NCBI GenBank assembly: GCA_963833585.1
Contig: CAWHYF010000006.1
Coordinates: forward strand, 1,178,001 to 1,242,000
Source: Bog-756 sp963833585
GTDB lineage: Bacteria > Actinomycetota > Acidimicrobiia > Acidimicrobiales > RAAP-2
Reading direction: 5' to 3'
Length of the DNA stretch: 64,000 nucleotides
Below the pieces are notes generated by a model. That model searched no databases and was not told where the DNA came from. It worked only from the letters and a program-made list of their open reading frames with translations. Position 1 is the first letter of the stretch; every line of letters begins with the position of its first letter. Position numbers and translations under genes: made by a program. Of this stretch, positions 16,779 to 24,781 are shown piece after piece.

Positions 16779-17558
16779 ATGATCCTCAACGGAAAGACCG
16801 TCATCGTCACCGGGGTGGGTGGAGGACTGGGGCGCGAGTGCGCGGCCAGCGCCCTACGGGACGGGGCCCGGGTGGTACTGGCCGCCCGGACCGCCGACGC
16901 CCTCGAACGCACCGCCGCCGAGCTCGACCCCAGCGGTGAGAAGGCGACCTCCCAGGTCACCGACATCACCGACCCCGACTCGTGCGAGGCCCTCGTCGCC
17001 CACGCCCTCGACCGCTTCGGCTCGGTCGACGCCCTGATCCAGGTGGCGGCCTACGAGAACGTGTGGGGCGGCCTCTACGACCTGCGGTTCGAGGCCTGGC
17101 GTAAGGCGTTCGAGACCAACGTGCTCGGGGCGCTCACCGTGCTGCGGCCGGTGGCCACCGCCATGAAGTCCGGCGGCGGGGGGTCGGTGGTCCTGATCGG
17201 CTCCCAGTCGATGTTCCAGCCGGCCCTGCCCCAGAGCGGGTACGCCGCCTCCAAGGGCGCACTGCTGTCGGCCATGTACTACTTGGCCGACGAGCTCGGG
17301 GCGGACAACATCCGGTGCAACATGGTGGTGCCGTCGTGGATGTGGGGGCCGAACGTGGAGCTGTACGTGAACGGGACGGCGGCCAGTCAGGGGATCACCC
17401 CCGAGGAGGTGCTCGAGGGCATCACCGGTCAGTTCCCGCTCCGACGGATGACCGAGGACGGGGAGGTGGCTGACGTGGCCGTGTTCTTCGCCTCGGACTA
17501 CGCCAAGGCGGTGACCGGCCAGCACCTGATGGTCAACGCCGGCGAGATGATGCGATGA
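16779..17558 (+). CDS. Short-chain dehydrogenase/reductase
   Basis: A 259-residue classical SDR. The cofactor motif is TGVGGGLG (residues 11-18), the active-site Ser is in the LIGSQSMFQP strand and the catalytic YAASK follows. Arg in VLAARTADAL after the second strand suggests NADP(H) may be accepted. The substrate is unknown. ATG 16779 has GAGAG just upstream. It is coupled to the next gene by an ATGA overlap and heads a three-gene plus-strand operon (SDR, DapB-like dehydrogenase, NTF2-like protein). Confidence 0.92.
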   Translation: MILNGKTVIVTGVGGGLGRECAASALRDGARVVLAARTADALERTAAELDPSGEKATSQVTDITDPDSCEALVAHALDRFGSVDALIQVAAYENVWGGLYDLRFEAWRKAFETNVLGALTVLRPVATAMKSGGGGSVVLIGSQSMFQPALPQSGYAASKGALLSAMYYLADELGADNIRCNMVVPSWMWGPNVELYVNGTAASQGITPEEVLEGITGQFPLRRMTEDGEVADVAVFFASDYAKAVTGQHLMVNAGEMMR

Positions 17559-18634
17559 GCGCGGCCCCCAAGCGAGTGGTGGTGTGGGGCACCGGCTTCG
17601 TGGGCCGGATGGTCATTCCCGAGGTGGTGCGCCACCCGGCGTTCGAGCTGGTGGGTGTGGGGGTCAGCCACCCCGAGAAGGTGGGGAGGGACGCCGGGGA
17701 GCTGTGTGGCCTGGGTCCGGTGGGGGTCACGGCCACCGACGACCGCCAAGCGCTGGCGGACCTCCGCCCCGACGCACTGGTCCACTACGGTCCGACCGCG
17801 GCGCACGCCACCGACAACATCGAGGACATCGGCACGTTCCTCCGGGCCGGGATCGACGTGTGCTCGACGGCCATGACGCCCTGGGTGTGGCCGTCCATGT
17901 CCCAGAACCCCCCGAGCTGGGTGGAGCCGATCACCGAGGCGTGCCGGGCCGGCGGCTCATCGTGCTTCACCACGGGGATCGATCCCGGATTCGCCAACGA
18001 CCTCTTCCCGATGACCCTGATGGGCCTGTGCGGTGAGGTCCGCCAGGTGCGGGCCCTCGAGATCCTCGACTACATCAACTACGAGGGCGACTACGAGGAC
18101 GAGATGGGCATCGGCCGCCCACCCGAGTACGTGCCGCTGCTCGAGCACACCGACATCCTGGTCATGTCCTGGGGGGCCACCGTGCCCATGATGGCCCACG
18201 CGGTGGGCATCGAGCTGGATGAGATCACCACCACCTGGGAGAAGTGGGTCACCGAAGCCACCATCACCACGGCCAAAGGGGTGATCAACCCCGGGGAGGT
18301 GGCCGCCATCCGCTTCACCATCAACGGCATCTACCACGGGAAGCCCCGTATCTGCCTCGAGCACATCAACCGGGTGGGCGAGGCGGCCGCCCCGGACTGG
18401 CCCCGCGGCAATCAGAACGACGTCTACCGGGTGGTCATCGACGGATCCCCCTCCATCACCCAGGAGACGGCGTTCCGCTTCTCGGACGGAAGCGGTCGCG
18501 ACGCCGCCGCGGCGGGGTGCCTGGCCACCGGGCTCCGAGCGCTCAATGCGGTCCCCGCCGTCAACGACCTGCCCCCCGGGTGGGTGACCGCCCTGGACCT
18601 ACCGCTGATCCCCGGCGTCGGCACCATCCGATAG
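17555..18634 (+). CDS. DapB-like NAD(P)-dependent dehydrogenase (2,4-diaminopentanoate dehydrogenase-type)
   Basis: A 359-residue protein with an N-terminal Rossmann fold (VVVWGTGFVGRMVI) and a dihydrodipicolinate reductase-like second domain (GIDPGFANDLFPMTLMGLCG; EILDYINYEGDYEDEMGIG). This family in actinobacteria is usually annotated as dihydrodipicolinate reductase-like and is related to amine dehydrogenases such as Ord. It is not the lysine-pathway DapB, which is shorter. The substrate is unknown. It overlaps the upstream SDR by four bases, so the two probably act on the same compound. Confidence 0.82.
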   Translation: MSAAPKRVVVWGTGFVGRMVIPEVVRHPAFELVGVGVSHPEKVGRDAGELCGLGPVGVTATDDRQALADLRPDALVHYGPTAAHATDNIEDIGTFLRAGIDVCSTAMTPWVWPSMSQNPPSWVEPITEACRAGGSSCFTTGIDPGFANDLFPMTLMGLCGEVRQVRALEILDYINYEGDYEDEMGIGRPPEYVPLLEHTDILVMSWGATVPMMAHAVGIELDEITTTWEKWVTEATITTAKGVINPGEVAAIRFTINGIYHGKPRICLEHINRVGEAAAPDWPRGNQNDVYRVVIDGSPSITQETAFRFSDGSGRDAAAAGCLATGLRALNAVPAVNDLPPGWVTALDLPLIPGVGTIR

Positions 18635-18690
18635 GTCGCCACCGTCCAGCAACCACCGCAGTCAGAACGTCCCCGGACACAGGAGCAGCC

Positions 18691-19182
18691 ATGACCCCCG
18701 ATGACCTGGTCGAGATCGAACTGATCAAACGGCTCAAGTACAAGTACCTGCGGTGCCTCGACCAGAAGCTCTGGGACGAGATCGAGACGTGTTTCATCCC
18801 GGAGGCCACGGCCCGCTACGGCGGCGGCCTGTACGAGTTCGAGGGTCGGGATGCCATCATGGCCTTCCTCCGCAGCTCGATGGGTACCGAGTCCATGCTC
18901 TCGAGCCACCGGTGCCACCACCCCGAGATCGACCTGACCGGCCCGGCGCGGGCCACCGGGGTGTGGGCGCTGGAGGACGTGGTCATCCTCACCGACGTCC
19001 AGCTCAACGTGCAGGGGGCGGCGTTCTACACCGACCACTACGTCAAGCAGGGCGAGACCTGGCTGATCGCCCACACCGGATACCGGCGCACCTACGAGGA
19101 GCTGATGCCCCGGGCGTCGATCGCCGGCATCCGGGTGACCGCCGACTGGTGGGCCACCGACGGCCGTTCCACCCTGGGCTGA
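18691..19182 (+). CDS. SnoaL/NTF2-like protein
   Basis: A 163-residue cone-shaped alpha+beta barrel protein of the SnoaL_4 type: an N-terminal helix pair (LIKRLKYKYLRCLDQKLWDEIETCF), then beta strands with HHPEIDLTG and WLIAHTGYRRTYEEL. ATG 18691 is chosen because AGGAG lies 6 bp upstream and the family starts here; the reading frame itself extends further 5'. Members act as isomerases, dehydratases or binding subunits in steroid and aromatic catabolism. The role here is probably tied to the two oxidoreductases upstream. Confidence 0.85.
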   Translation: MTPDDLVEIELIKRLKYKYLRCLDQKLWDEIETCFIPEATARYGGGLYEFEGRDAIMAFLRSSMGTESMLSSHRCHHPEIDLTGPARATGVWALEDVVILTDVQLNVQGAAFYTDHYVKQGETWLIAHTGYRRTYEELMPRASIAGIRVTADWWATDGRSTLG

Positions 19183-19201
19183 GCCAGGACACCCGCCAGG
19201 T

Positions 19202-19216
19202 CCGCCGGTGTGGCGG
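19202..19216. terminator. Hairpin between convergent genes
   Basis: CCGCC-GGTGT-GGCGG forms a 5-bp stem with a 5-nt loop in the 42-bp gap between the convergent NTF2-like and SDR genes. It has no T-run and could serve both strands. Confidence 0.4.
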
Positions 19217-19224
19217 CGGGCCGG

Positions 19225-19980
19225 TCAGGCCAGGGTGGCGCCGTCGATGAGGAGATCGGCCCCGTTCATGTGGGACGCCTCGTCCGATGCCACATAGGCG
19301 ATGGCTGCGGCGATCCCCTCGGGGGATCCGAACGGACCGAGGGGGGTGACCCGTCCGAGCAGCTTGATGTCGGCCCCCTCGGGGAGGTGGAAGGCCCCGG
19401 TGATCGGCGTGTCGATGGCGCCCGGGCTGATGGAATTGGCCCGCAGTCCCTGGGCGGCGTACTCCACGGCGAGCGCCCGGGTCAGGGCCAGTACGCCGCC
19501 CTTGGACGCCACGTAGGCCGTGGCCCACGGCTGGCCCCGGTGGGCGGCGGTCGAAGCCAGGTTGACGATGTTGCCGCGGCTGGCCAGCAGGTGGGGGAGG
19601 GCCTGCCGGCACACCAGGAAGGTCCCGGTCAGGTTGACGGCGATCAGGCGGTTCCACTCCTCGATGGTCACCTCATGGGTGTGGGAGAACGACAGCACGC
19701 CGGCCGCGTTGACCACCACGTCGAGGGTGGGGAGCTGCTTCACGGCCGCGTCGACCATGGCCACCACCCCCTCCTCGGTGGACACGTCGCCGACCAGCGG
19801 TGTGATCGACCCTTCGGTGCCCGCAGGGCCCGACTGCAGGGTGTCCAGCAGTTCGGCGTTGACATCGACGGCCACGACGCGGGCCCCCTCGGCGGCCAGC
19901 CGGACCGCGGTGGCCCGGCCGATGCCGGACGCCGCCCCGGTGACGAGGGCGTTCCGTCCGGTGAAGCGGCGGGGAGTCAT
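19225..19980 (-). CDS. Short-chain dehydrogenase/reductase
   Basis: A 251-residue SDR from ATG 19980. It has TGAASGIGRATAV, an Asp-containing second strand (VVAVDVNAELL, NAD preference), the NAAG motif, Ser in NLASTAAHRG and the YVASK active site. It ends in the usual MNGADLLIDGATLA. The substrate is unknown. The reading frame continues upstream to 20070, but only 104 bp separate the chosen start from the divergent MFS gene, which probably shares the promoter region. Confidence 0.92.
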   Translation of the reverse strand: MTPRRFTGRNALVTGAASGIGRATAVRLAAEGARVVAVDVNAELLDTLQSGPAGTEGSITPLVGDVSTEEGVVAMVDAAVKQLPTLDVVVNAAGVLSFSHTHEVTIEEWNRLIAVNLTGTFLVCRQALPHLLASRGNIVNLASTAAHRGQPWATAYVASKGGVLALTRALAVEYAAQGLRANSISPGAIDTPITGAFHLPEGADIKLLGRVTPLGPFGSPEGIAAAIAYVASDEASHMNGADLLIDGATLA

Positions 19981-20084
19981 GGCCAGACTGTACGGCGTCC
20001 ACACCCCTTGCGTTCCCTGGATGCCGCCGGTGCGGCCGTTACAGTGGCCCGGCGCAGCGCCGACCACCAACCCGCCCGGAGGGA

Positions 20085-21659
20085 GTGAGCATGGTGAGTA
20101 CCGGAACGTCGGGCGGCGGGTCCAAGAACCTGATCCTCGCCGCCATGATCTTCGCCGTCGCCATGACCTTCATCGACCAGACCATCGTGTCGATCGCCGT
20201 GCCGGAGATCCAGCGCGAACTGGGCCTCAGCGCCACCGGGGTCCAGTGGGCGGTGAACGCCTACCTGCTGTCCCTGGCGGCGTTCTTCGCCTACGGCGGT
20301 CGCCTGGCCGACACCCTCGGCCACCGGCGGATGACCGTCGTGGGGATCCTCATCTTCGCCGGCGCCTCGGCCATGTGCGGCCTCACCCCCAAGGGCGGCC
20401 TGGCCGAGGCGTGGATCGTGACCTTCCGGGCCATCCAGGGCCTGGGGGGCGCCATCATGTTCCCGGCCGCCCTGGCCATCGTGGTGCAGACCTTCCCGCT
20501 CCGGGAGCGCGGCAAGGCCTTGGCCACCTTCTTCGGCATCGCCGGAGGCCTGACCGCGGTGGGGCCGATCCTCGGCGGCTACCTCACCCAGTGGACCTGG
20601 CGGGCCATCTTCTGGGTCAACATCCCGGTGGCCGTCATCGCCCTGGTCCTCATCGCGGTCTCCAAGCCGGTCACCTCCTACCGGGCGGCCAAGATGGACT
20701 ACCGGGGGCTGGCCCTCATCGCGTCCGGCGTGGGCCTCAGCGTGTTCGGGTTCCAGCAGTCGTCGATCTGGGGATGGGGCAATCCGGGCACCGGGCTCTG
20801 CATCGCTCTCGGCGTCGGGCTGCTGGTGGCCTTCGTCCTGGTCGAACTGCGCACCGAGTCCCCCCTGATCCAGGTGCGCATCTTCCGGATCCGGGCCTTC
20901 GCCGTCGAGAACGTGGTCCTGGGGGTCGCCATGCTGGCCTTCGTCCCCCTGTTCTTCTTCGCCAGCGAGTACGCGCAGATCTCCCTGGGCAAGTCATCCC
21001 AGCAGGCCGGCCTGTTCCTCCTCTACTTCTTCATCGGCTTCGTGATCGCGGCCCAGATCGGGGGCCGGATGCTGGATCGGGGGGGTGCCAAGCGGCCGGT
21101 GGTGCTGGGCTGCACCCTGGCCGCGGTGGGCTTCTCCCTGTGGGCCGGGAAGGCCACCGGGCTCAGCTTCAGTGCCCAGCAGTGGTACGTCGTCTTGTCC
21201 GGTGCGGGCGTGGGGTTCATGCTCGGTCCGGCCAGCACCGATGCCGTCAACCGGGCGTCCCGGCTCTCCTACGGGGAGGCGACCGGCATCACCCAGACGG
21301 TCCGTAACTACGCCGCCAGTCTGGGTCTGGCCATCCTGGGCACGGTCCTGGTCACCGAGATGCGCTCCCACCTGACCACCTCCCTCCTGGCCCAGGGGGT
21401 GCCGAAGAGCCAGGCGGCCGGCGAGGCGGCCCGCCTGGCCCAGTCCCGGGGCGGGGGCGGGAGTGTCGCGTCGATCCCCCACTTCTACCGACTGGACTTC
21501 GCCTACGCCACCCGCAGCGTGCTCTACGGGATGGCCCTGGTCATGGCCGTCGCCGCCGTGGTGGCCCTGTTCGGGCTCCGGGCCGGCCTCCAAGAGGACC
21601 CCGGGTCGGACGGGGTGGCCCCGGTCGGGGAGGGCCGCACCGCCCCGGCCGACGCCTGA
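20085..21659 (+). CDS. DHA2-family (14-TM) MFS multidrug transporter
   Basis: A 524-residue EmrB/QacA-type drug:H+ antiporter with about 14 hydrophobic segments. The TM1 region is AMTFIDQTIVSIAVPEIQRELG (motif D1 type), the loop 2-3 motif A reads GGRLADTLGHRRM, and motif C-like GGLTAVGPILGGYL lies in TM5. GTG 20085 is followed by ATG 20091, and the GGAGGG upstream fits either. Typical substrates are lipophilic drugs or lipids. It is divergent from an SDR; no TetR regulator lies next to it. Confidence 0.92.
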   Translation: MSMVSTGTSGGGSKNLILAAMIFAVAMTFIDQTIVSIAVPEIQRELGLSATGVQWAVNAYLLSLAAFFAYGGRLADTLGHRRMTVVGILIFAGASAMCGLTPKGGLAEAWIVTFRAIQGLGGAIMFPAALAIVVQTFPLRERGKALATFFGIAGGLTAVGPILGGYLTQWTWRAIFWVNIPVAVIALVLIAVSKPVTSYRAAKMDYRGLALIASGVGLSVFGFQQSSIWGWGNPGTGLCIALGVGLLVAFVLVELRTESPLIQVRIFRIRAFAVENVVLGVAMLAFVPLFFFASEYAQISLGKSSQQAGLFLLYFFIGFVIAAQIGGRMLDRGGAKRPVVLGCTLAAVGFSLWAGKATGLSFSAQQWYVVLSGAGVGFMLGPASTDAVNRASRLSYGEATGITQTVRNYAASLGLAILGTVLVTEMRSHLTTSLLAQGVPKSQAAGEAARLAQSRGGGGSVASIPHFYRLDFAYATRSVLYGMALVMAVAAVVALFGLRAGLQEDPGSDGVAPVGEGRTAPADA

Positions 21660-21817
21660 GCCGACGGTCCGGCACCACCACCGGCGGTGCCCCCTGGCCG
21701 AGCCGCCGGCGCCCGGTACACTGGTGGCGGCAGTACCCCGTGCTCCGCGGTGCCCAGGTCACCGCCCACGCCGCCGGCAGCCTCCGGGCGCTGGACGGCT
21801 CGACCAGGAGGATTTCC

Positions 21818-22633
21818 ATGCCCGAGACCCGGCCCGCCCCGGTGACCGTCCCGTCGGTCCGCGCCACCAAACGCCGGGAGGGACGCCCTCCGCTGGTCAT
21901 GGTCACCGCCTACGACGCCCCCGGCGCCCGCATCGCCGATGCCGCCGGTGTGGACCTGATCCTGGTGGGTGACTCGGTGGCCAACAACGTGCTGGGCTAC
22001 GAGGACACCCTGCAGGTGACCGTGGAGGACCTGGCCCACCACACCGCCGCGGTGGCCCGGACCAGGCCCCGCCCCCTGGTGGTCGCCGACCTCCCGTGGC
22101 TCAGCTACCACATCGACCCGGCGGACACGGTCCGCAACGCCGCCGTCCTGATCCGGGCCGGCGCCCAGGCGGTCAAGCTGGAGGGCGGAGCCAACCGGGT
22201 GCCGATGATCGAGGCACTGGTGGCCGCCGAGATCCCGGTCATGGGCCACCTCGGCCTCACCCCCCAGTCGATCAATGTCATGGGTGGGTACCGGGTCCAG
22301 GGACGGGACGACGCCGCCGCCCACCTGCTCTCGGTCGGGGCCAAGGCCATCGCCGCCGCAGGCTGTTTCGCGGTGGTGCTCGAGGGAGTGCCCGAGCAGG
22401 TCGGGGCCGCCATCACCGACTCGCTGGACGTGCCCACCATCGGCATCGGGGCCGGACCGGCCTGCGACGGCCAGGTCCTGGTCCTCCACGATCTGCTGGG
22501 CCTCAACGAGCGGGTCCCCAAGTTCACCCGCCGCTACGCCGAGCTGGGCGCGGCGGCCGTGGCCGCGGTGGCCGCCTACGCCGACGACGTGCGCTCGGGG
22601 GCCTTTCCCTCCGATGCCGAGGTCTATCACTGA
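21818..22633 (+). CDS. panB: 3-methyl-2-oxobutanoate hydroxymethyltransferase
   Basis: A 271-residue PanB from ATG 21818, with an AGGAGG Shine-Dalgarno just upstream. Family motifs: MVTAYDAPGARIADAAGVD, LVGDSVANNVLGYEDTLQVT, KLEGGANRVPMIEALV, MGHLGLTPQSIN, VLEGVPEQV and TIGIGAGPACDGQVLV. It transfers a hydroxymethyl group from methylene-THF to 2-oxoisovalerate, the first step of pantothenate synthesis. It stands alone without panC/panD in the window. The reading frame extends to 21740, but that part has no family similarity. Confidence 0.95.
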   Translation: MPETRPAPVTVPSVRATKRREGRPPLVMVTAYDAPGARIADAAGVDLILVGDSVANNVLGYEDTLQVTVEDLAHHTAAVARTRPRPLVVADLPWLSYHIDPADTVRNAAVLIRAGAQAVKLEGGANRVPMIEALVAAEIPVMGHLGLTPQSINVMGGYRVQGRDDAAAHLLSVGAKAIAAAGCFAVVLEGVPEQVGAAITDSLDVPTIGIGAGPACDGQVLVLHDLLGLNERVPKFTRRYAELGAAAVAAVAAYADDVRSGAFPSDAEVYH

Positions 22634-22787
22634 GCCTGCCCGGAGGGGGCGGTCCGGGGGCCCGCCGCATTGCCGGTAGGGTGGAGGGGTCGTTCCGGTC
22701 GTGTCGGTGCGGCCAATCCGTTCCGACCTGCCCCACGCCGTGGGGCTCGGGCAGTTCCTGCCCGATCCAGAGGGAGGTGAGCCGCCC

Positions 22788-23132
22788 ATGCGGCCCTACG
22801 AAGTCATGGTCATATTCGACACCGGCGCCGACGAGGCCGCGGTGAACGGCGTCCTGGACCGGGCGCTCGAGGCGCTGAAGGCCAAGGGCGGGGTCCCCGG
22901 CCGGGTGGAGCGTTGGGGTCGCCGGACCTTCGCCTACGAGGTCCAGCACAAGCGGGAGGGCTACTACGTGGTCATCGACCTGACCGCCGAGCCCGCCGCC
23001 GTGGCGGACATGGAGCGGATCTTCGTGCTGGCCGACGAGGTGCTCCGGCACAAGGCCATGCGCATCCCGGACAAGGTGGCAGGACGACGGGCCGCGGCCG
23101 CCACCGCGGCCGCCGGCGGCGGGGAGGGCTGA
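22788..23132 (+). CDS. rpsF: 30S ribosomal protein S6
   Basis: A 114-residue S6 from ATG 22788, preceded by AGGGAGGTGA. Motifs include RPYEVMVIFDTGADE and the GGVPGRVERWGRRTFAYEVQHKREGYYVVIDLTAEP core; it ends in an Ala/Gly-rich tail. S6 pairs with S18 on the 30S platform. It leads the rpsF-ssb-rpsR-rplI operon with one- to two-base gaps between genes. The longer in-frame extension to 22701 is not part of the family. Confidence 0.97.
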   Translation: MRPYEVMVIFDTGADEAAVNGVLDRALEALKAKGGVPGRVERWGRRTFAYEVQHKREGYYVVIDLTAEPAAVADMERIFVLADEVLRHKAMRIPDKVAGRRAAAATAAAGGGEG

Positions 23133-23133
23133 G

Positions 23134-23604
23134 ATGGCCCCCGGAAATGCCGTCACCCTGGTCGGGAACGTCACCCGCGACCCCGAGCTCCGCTTCACCA
23201 ATACCGGCCAGGCCACCGCCAGTTTCGGCCTGGCCGTCAACCGTCGGTGGCAGAACCGTCAGACCCAGGAATGGGAGGAGGCGGTGTCGTTCTTCGACGT
23301 GGTGTGCTGGCGGGAGATGGCCGAGAACGCCGCCGAGAGCTTGACCAAGGGCTCCCGGGTGATCGTGACCGGACGGCTCGACCAGCGCAGCTGGGAGACC
23401 GCGGAGGGGGACAAACGGTCCAAGGTGGAGGTCGTGGCCGACGAGATCGGCCCGAGCATCCGTTGGGCCACCGCCCAGGTGACCAAGAACGAGCGGCGGG
23501 GCCCCGGGGACGGTGGATCCGGCGGGGGACGCCCGGCGCCGGGCGGGGGCGGCGGTCCGGCTGCCGAACCCCAAGGATACGGATACAGCGAGGAGCCCTT
23601 CTAG
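23134..23604 (+). CDS. ssb: Single-stranded DNA-binding protein
   Basis: A 156-residue SSB. The OB fold spans residues 1-110 (VTLVGNVTRDPELRFTNTGQ; FDVVCWREMAENAAESLTKGSRVIVTGRL). A Gly/Pro-rich linker and an acidic tip ending EEPF follow, the tip being the interaction motif for replication partners. ATG 23134 starts 2 bp after the rpsF stop. It sits between rpsF and rpsR as in most actinobacteria. Confidence 0.96.
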   Translation: MAPGNAVTLVGNVTRDPELRFTNTGQATASFGLAVNRRWQNRQTQEWEEAVSFFDVVCWREMAENAAESLTKGSRVIVTGRLDQRSWETAEGDKRSKVEVVADEIGPSIRWATAQVTKNERRGPGDGGSGGGRPAPGGGGGPAAEPQGYGYSEEPF

Positions 23605-23606
23605 TC

Positions 23607-24131
23607 ATGGCACGCAACAACGATCGGGGCGGCACCACCCGTCGTGCCCCCAAGGACACCGGGCGACGCATCAAGAAGAAACCGTGCGCCCTGTGCAAGG
23701 ACCGGGTGGAGTGGGTCGACTACAAGGATGTCGGCCTGCTGCGCAAGTACATGAGCGACCGGGGCAAGATCCGGGCCCGCCGGGTGTCGGGCAACTGCAC
23801 CCAGCACCAGCGGGACGTGGCCATCGCCATCAAGACCGCTCGGGAGCTGGTCCTACTTCCCTACACCCAGCGGACCACCACCGAACGCCCCGGCGGACGG
23901 GGCGGTCGCGGGGGTCGGGAAGGCGGCTACCAGGGCGGTGCCGGCCGCGGCCGCCGTGACGAGGAGCGCTCGCTGTCGGCCGACGCCACGTCCACCGCGG
24001 TGGCCGAGGACGCCCCCCGGGAACCCCCCGCGGCCGCGGTAGTGGAGGTCCCGGAGGTCGCCGGGACCGACGACGCCACGCCGACCGAGGTCGTCATCGA
24101 CGAGATCGTGCCCGAGGGCGGGGAGGCCTGA
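23607..24131 (+). CDS. rpsR: 30S ribosomal protein S18 with an RGG-rich and acidic C-terminal extension
   Basis: The first 92 residues are a zinc-type S18: C27, C30, C64 and H67 (PCALCKD; GNCTQHQ), with the YKDVGLLRKYMSDRGKI core and IKTARELVLLPYT. Ordinary S18 stops at 75-90 residues. Here an extension of about 80 residues follows: a Gly/Arg block (RPGGRGGRGGREGGYQGG) resembling RGG-box RNA-binding tails, then an Ala/Val/Glu/Pro-rich acidic tail. The frame is clean and the stop is 1 bp before rplI, so the extension looks real rather than a read-through. ATG 23607 is the only family-compatible start. Confidence 0.95.
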   Translation: MARNNDRGGTTRRAPKDTGRRIKKKPCALCKDRVEWVDYKDVGLLRKYMSDRGKIRARRVSGNCTQHQRDVAIAIKTARELVLLPYTQRTTTERPGGRGGRGGREGGYQGGAGRGRRDEERSLSADATSTAVAEDAPREPPAAAVVEVPEVAGTDDATPTEVVIDEIVPEGGEA

Positions 24132-24132
24132 G

Positions 24133-24579
24133 ATGAAGGTGCTCCTACGGAGCGACATCGACGGGGTGGGCAAACGTGGGGACATCATCGACGTCTCCGG
24201 CGGGTTCGCCCGCAACCACCTGCTCCCGGCCGGGAAGGCCATCGCCGCCTCCCCGGGGATCGAGTCCCAGGCCGCCGCCATGCGACGGTCGAGGGACCTC
24301 CGCGACGCGCGGGACCGCGAGTCGTCCGAGACCGTGGCCCGGACCCTGGTCGGCAACGTGATCGCCCTGCAGGCGAGGGCCACCGGCGACCGGCTGTTCG
24401 GCTCGGTCACCGCAGCCGACATCGTGAAGCAGGTCGAGGAGCAGACCGGGGCCAGGGTGGACCGCAAGGACCTGGTCCTCGACGAGCCGATCAAGACGGT
24501 GGGCGAGCACAGCGTGCGGGTCGAGCTGGTGGGCGGGGTGGTCTTCGAGCTGACGGTGGACGTGGTCGCCAGCAGCTGA
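24133..24579 (+). CDS. rplI: 50S ribosomal protein L9
   Basis: A 148-residue L9. The N-terminal domain reads MKVLLRSDIDGVGKRGDIIDVSGG followed by ARNHLLPAGKAI, a long connecting helix (residues 45-75) comes next, and a C-terminal RNA-binding domain (RLFGSVTAADIVKQVEEQTG) ends it. It is the last gene of the rpsF operon. A 202-bp gap follows before dnaB. Confidence 0.97.
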   Translation: MKVLLRSDIDGVGKRGDIIDVSGGFARNHLLPAGKAIAASPGIESQAAAMRRSRDLRDARDRESSETVARTLVGNVIALQARATGDRLFGSVTAADIVKQVEEQTGARVDRKDLVLDEPIKTVGEHSVRVELVGGVVFELTVDVVASS

Positions 24580-24691
24580 GTCCCGTTGTCCCGGCCCGGG
24601 GGGCCGGACGGGCCCCCGACGATCCACCACGGTGTCATACCCGGCATGGATGATTGCGGGGTGATCACCTCTGTCCGCAGACGTGCCCGGC

Positions 24692-24711
24692 TTGTCCACG
24701 GTTCGTCCACA
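24692..24711 (+). promoter_or_regulatory. Two tandem DnaA-box-like 9-mers upstream of dnaB
   Basis: TTGTCCACG (24692-24700) and TCGTCCACA (24703-24711) lie 11 bp apart in the same orientation. High-GC actinobacterial DnaA boxes favour TTGTCCACA, and each of these differs at one position. They lie about 70-90 bp before the dnaB start, so DnaA could modulate dnaB transcription. This is a sequence match only. Confidence 0.45.
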
Positions 24712-24781
24712 TCCCAGCGACTATTTCCCCAAGAAGAGGCCCTTACGCTCCACAGGGCGGCTCGGACAGGGTTGAGGAACC

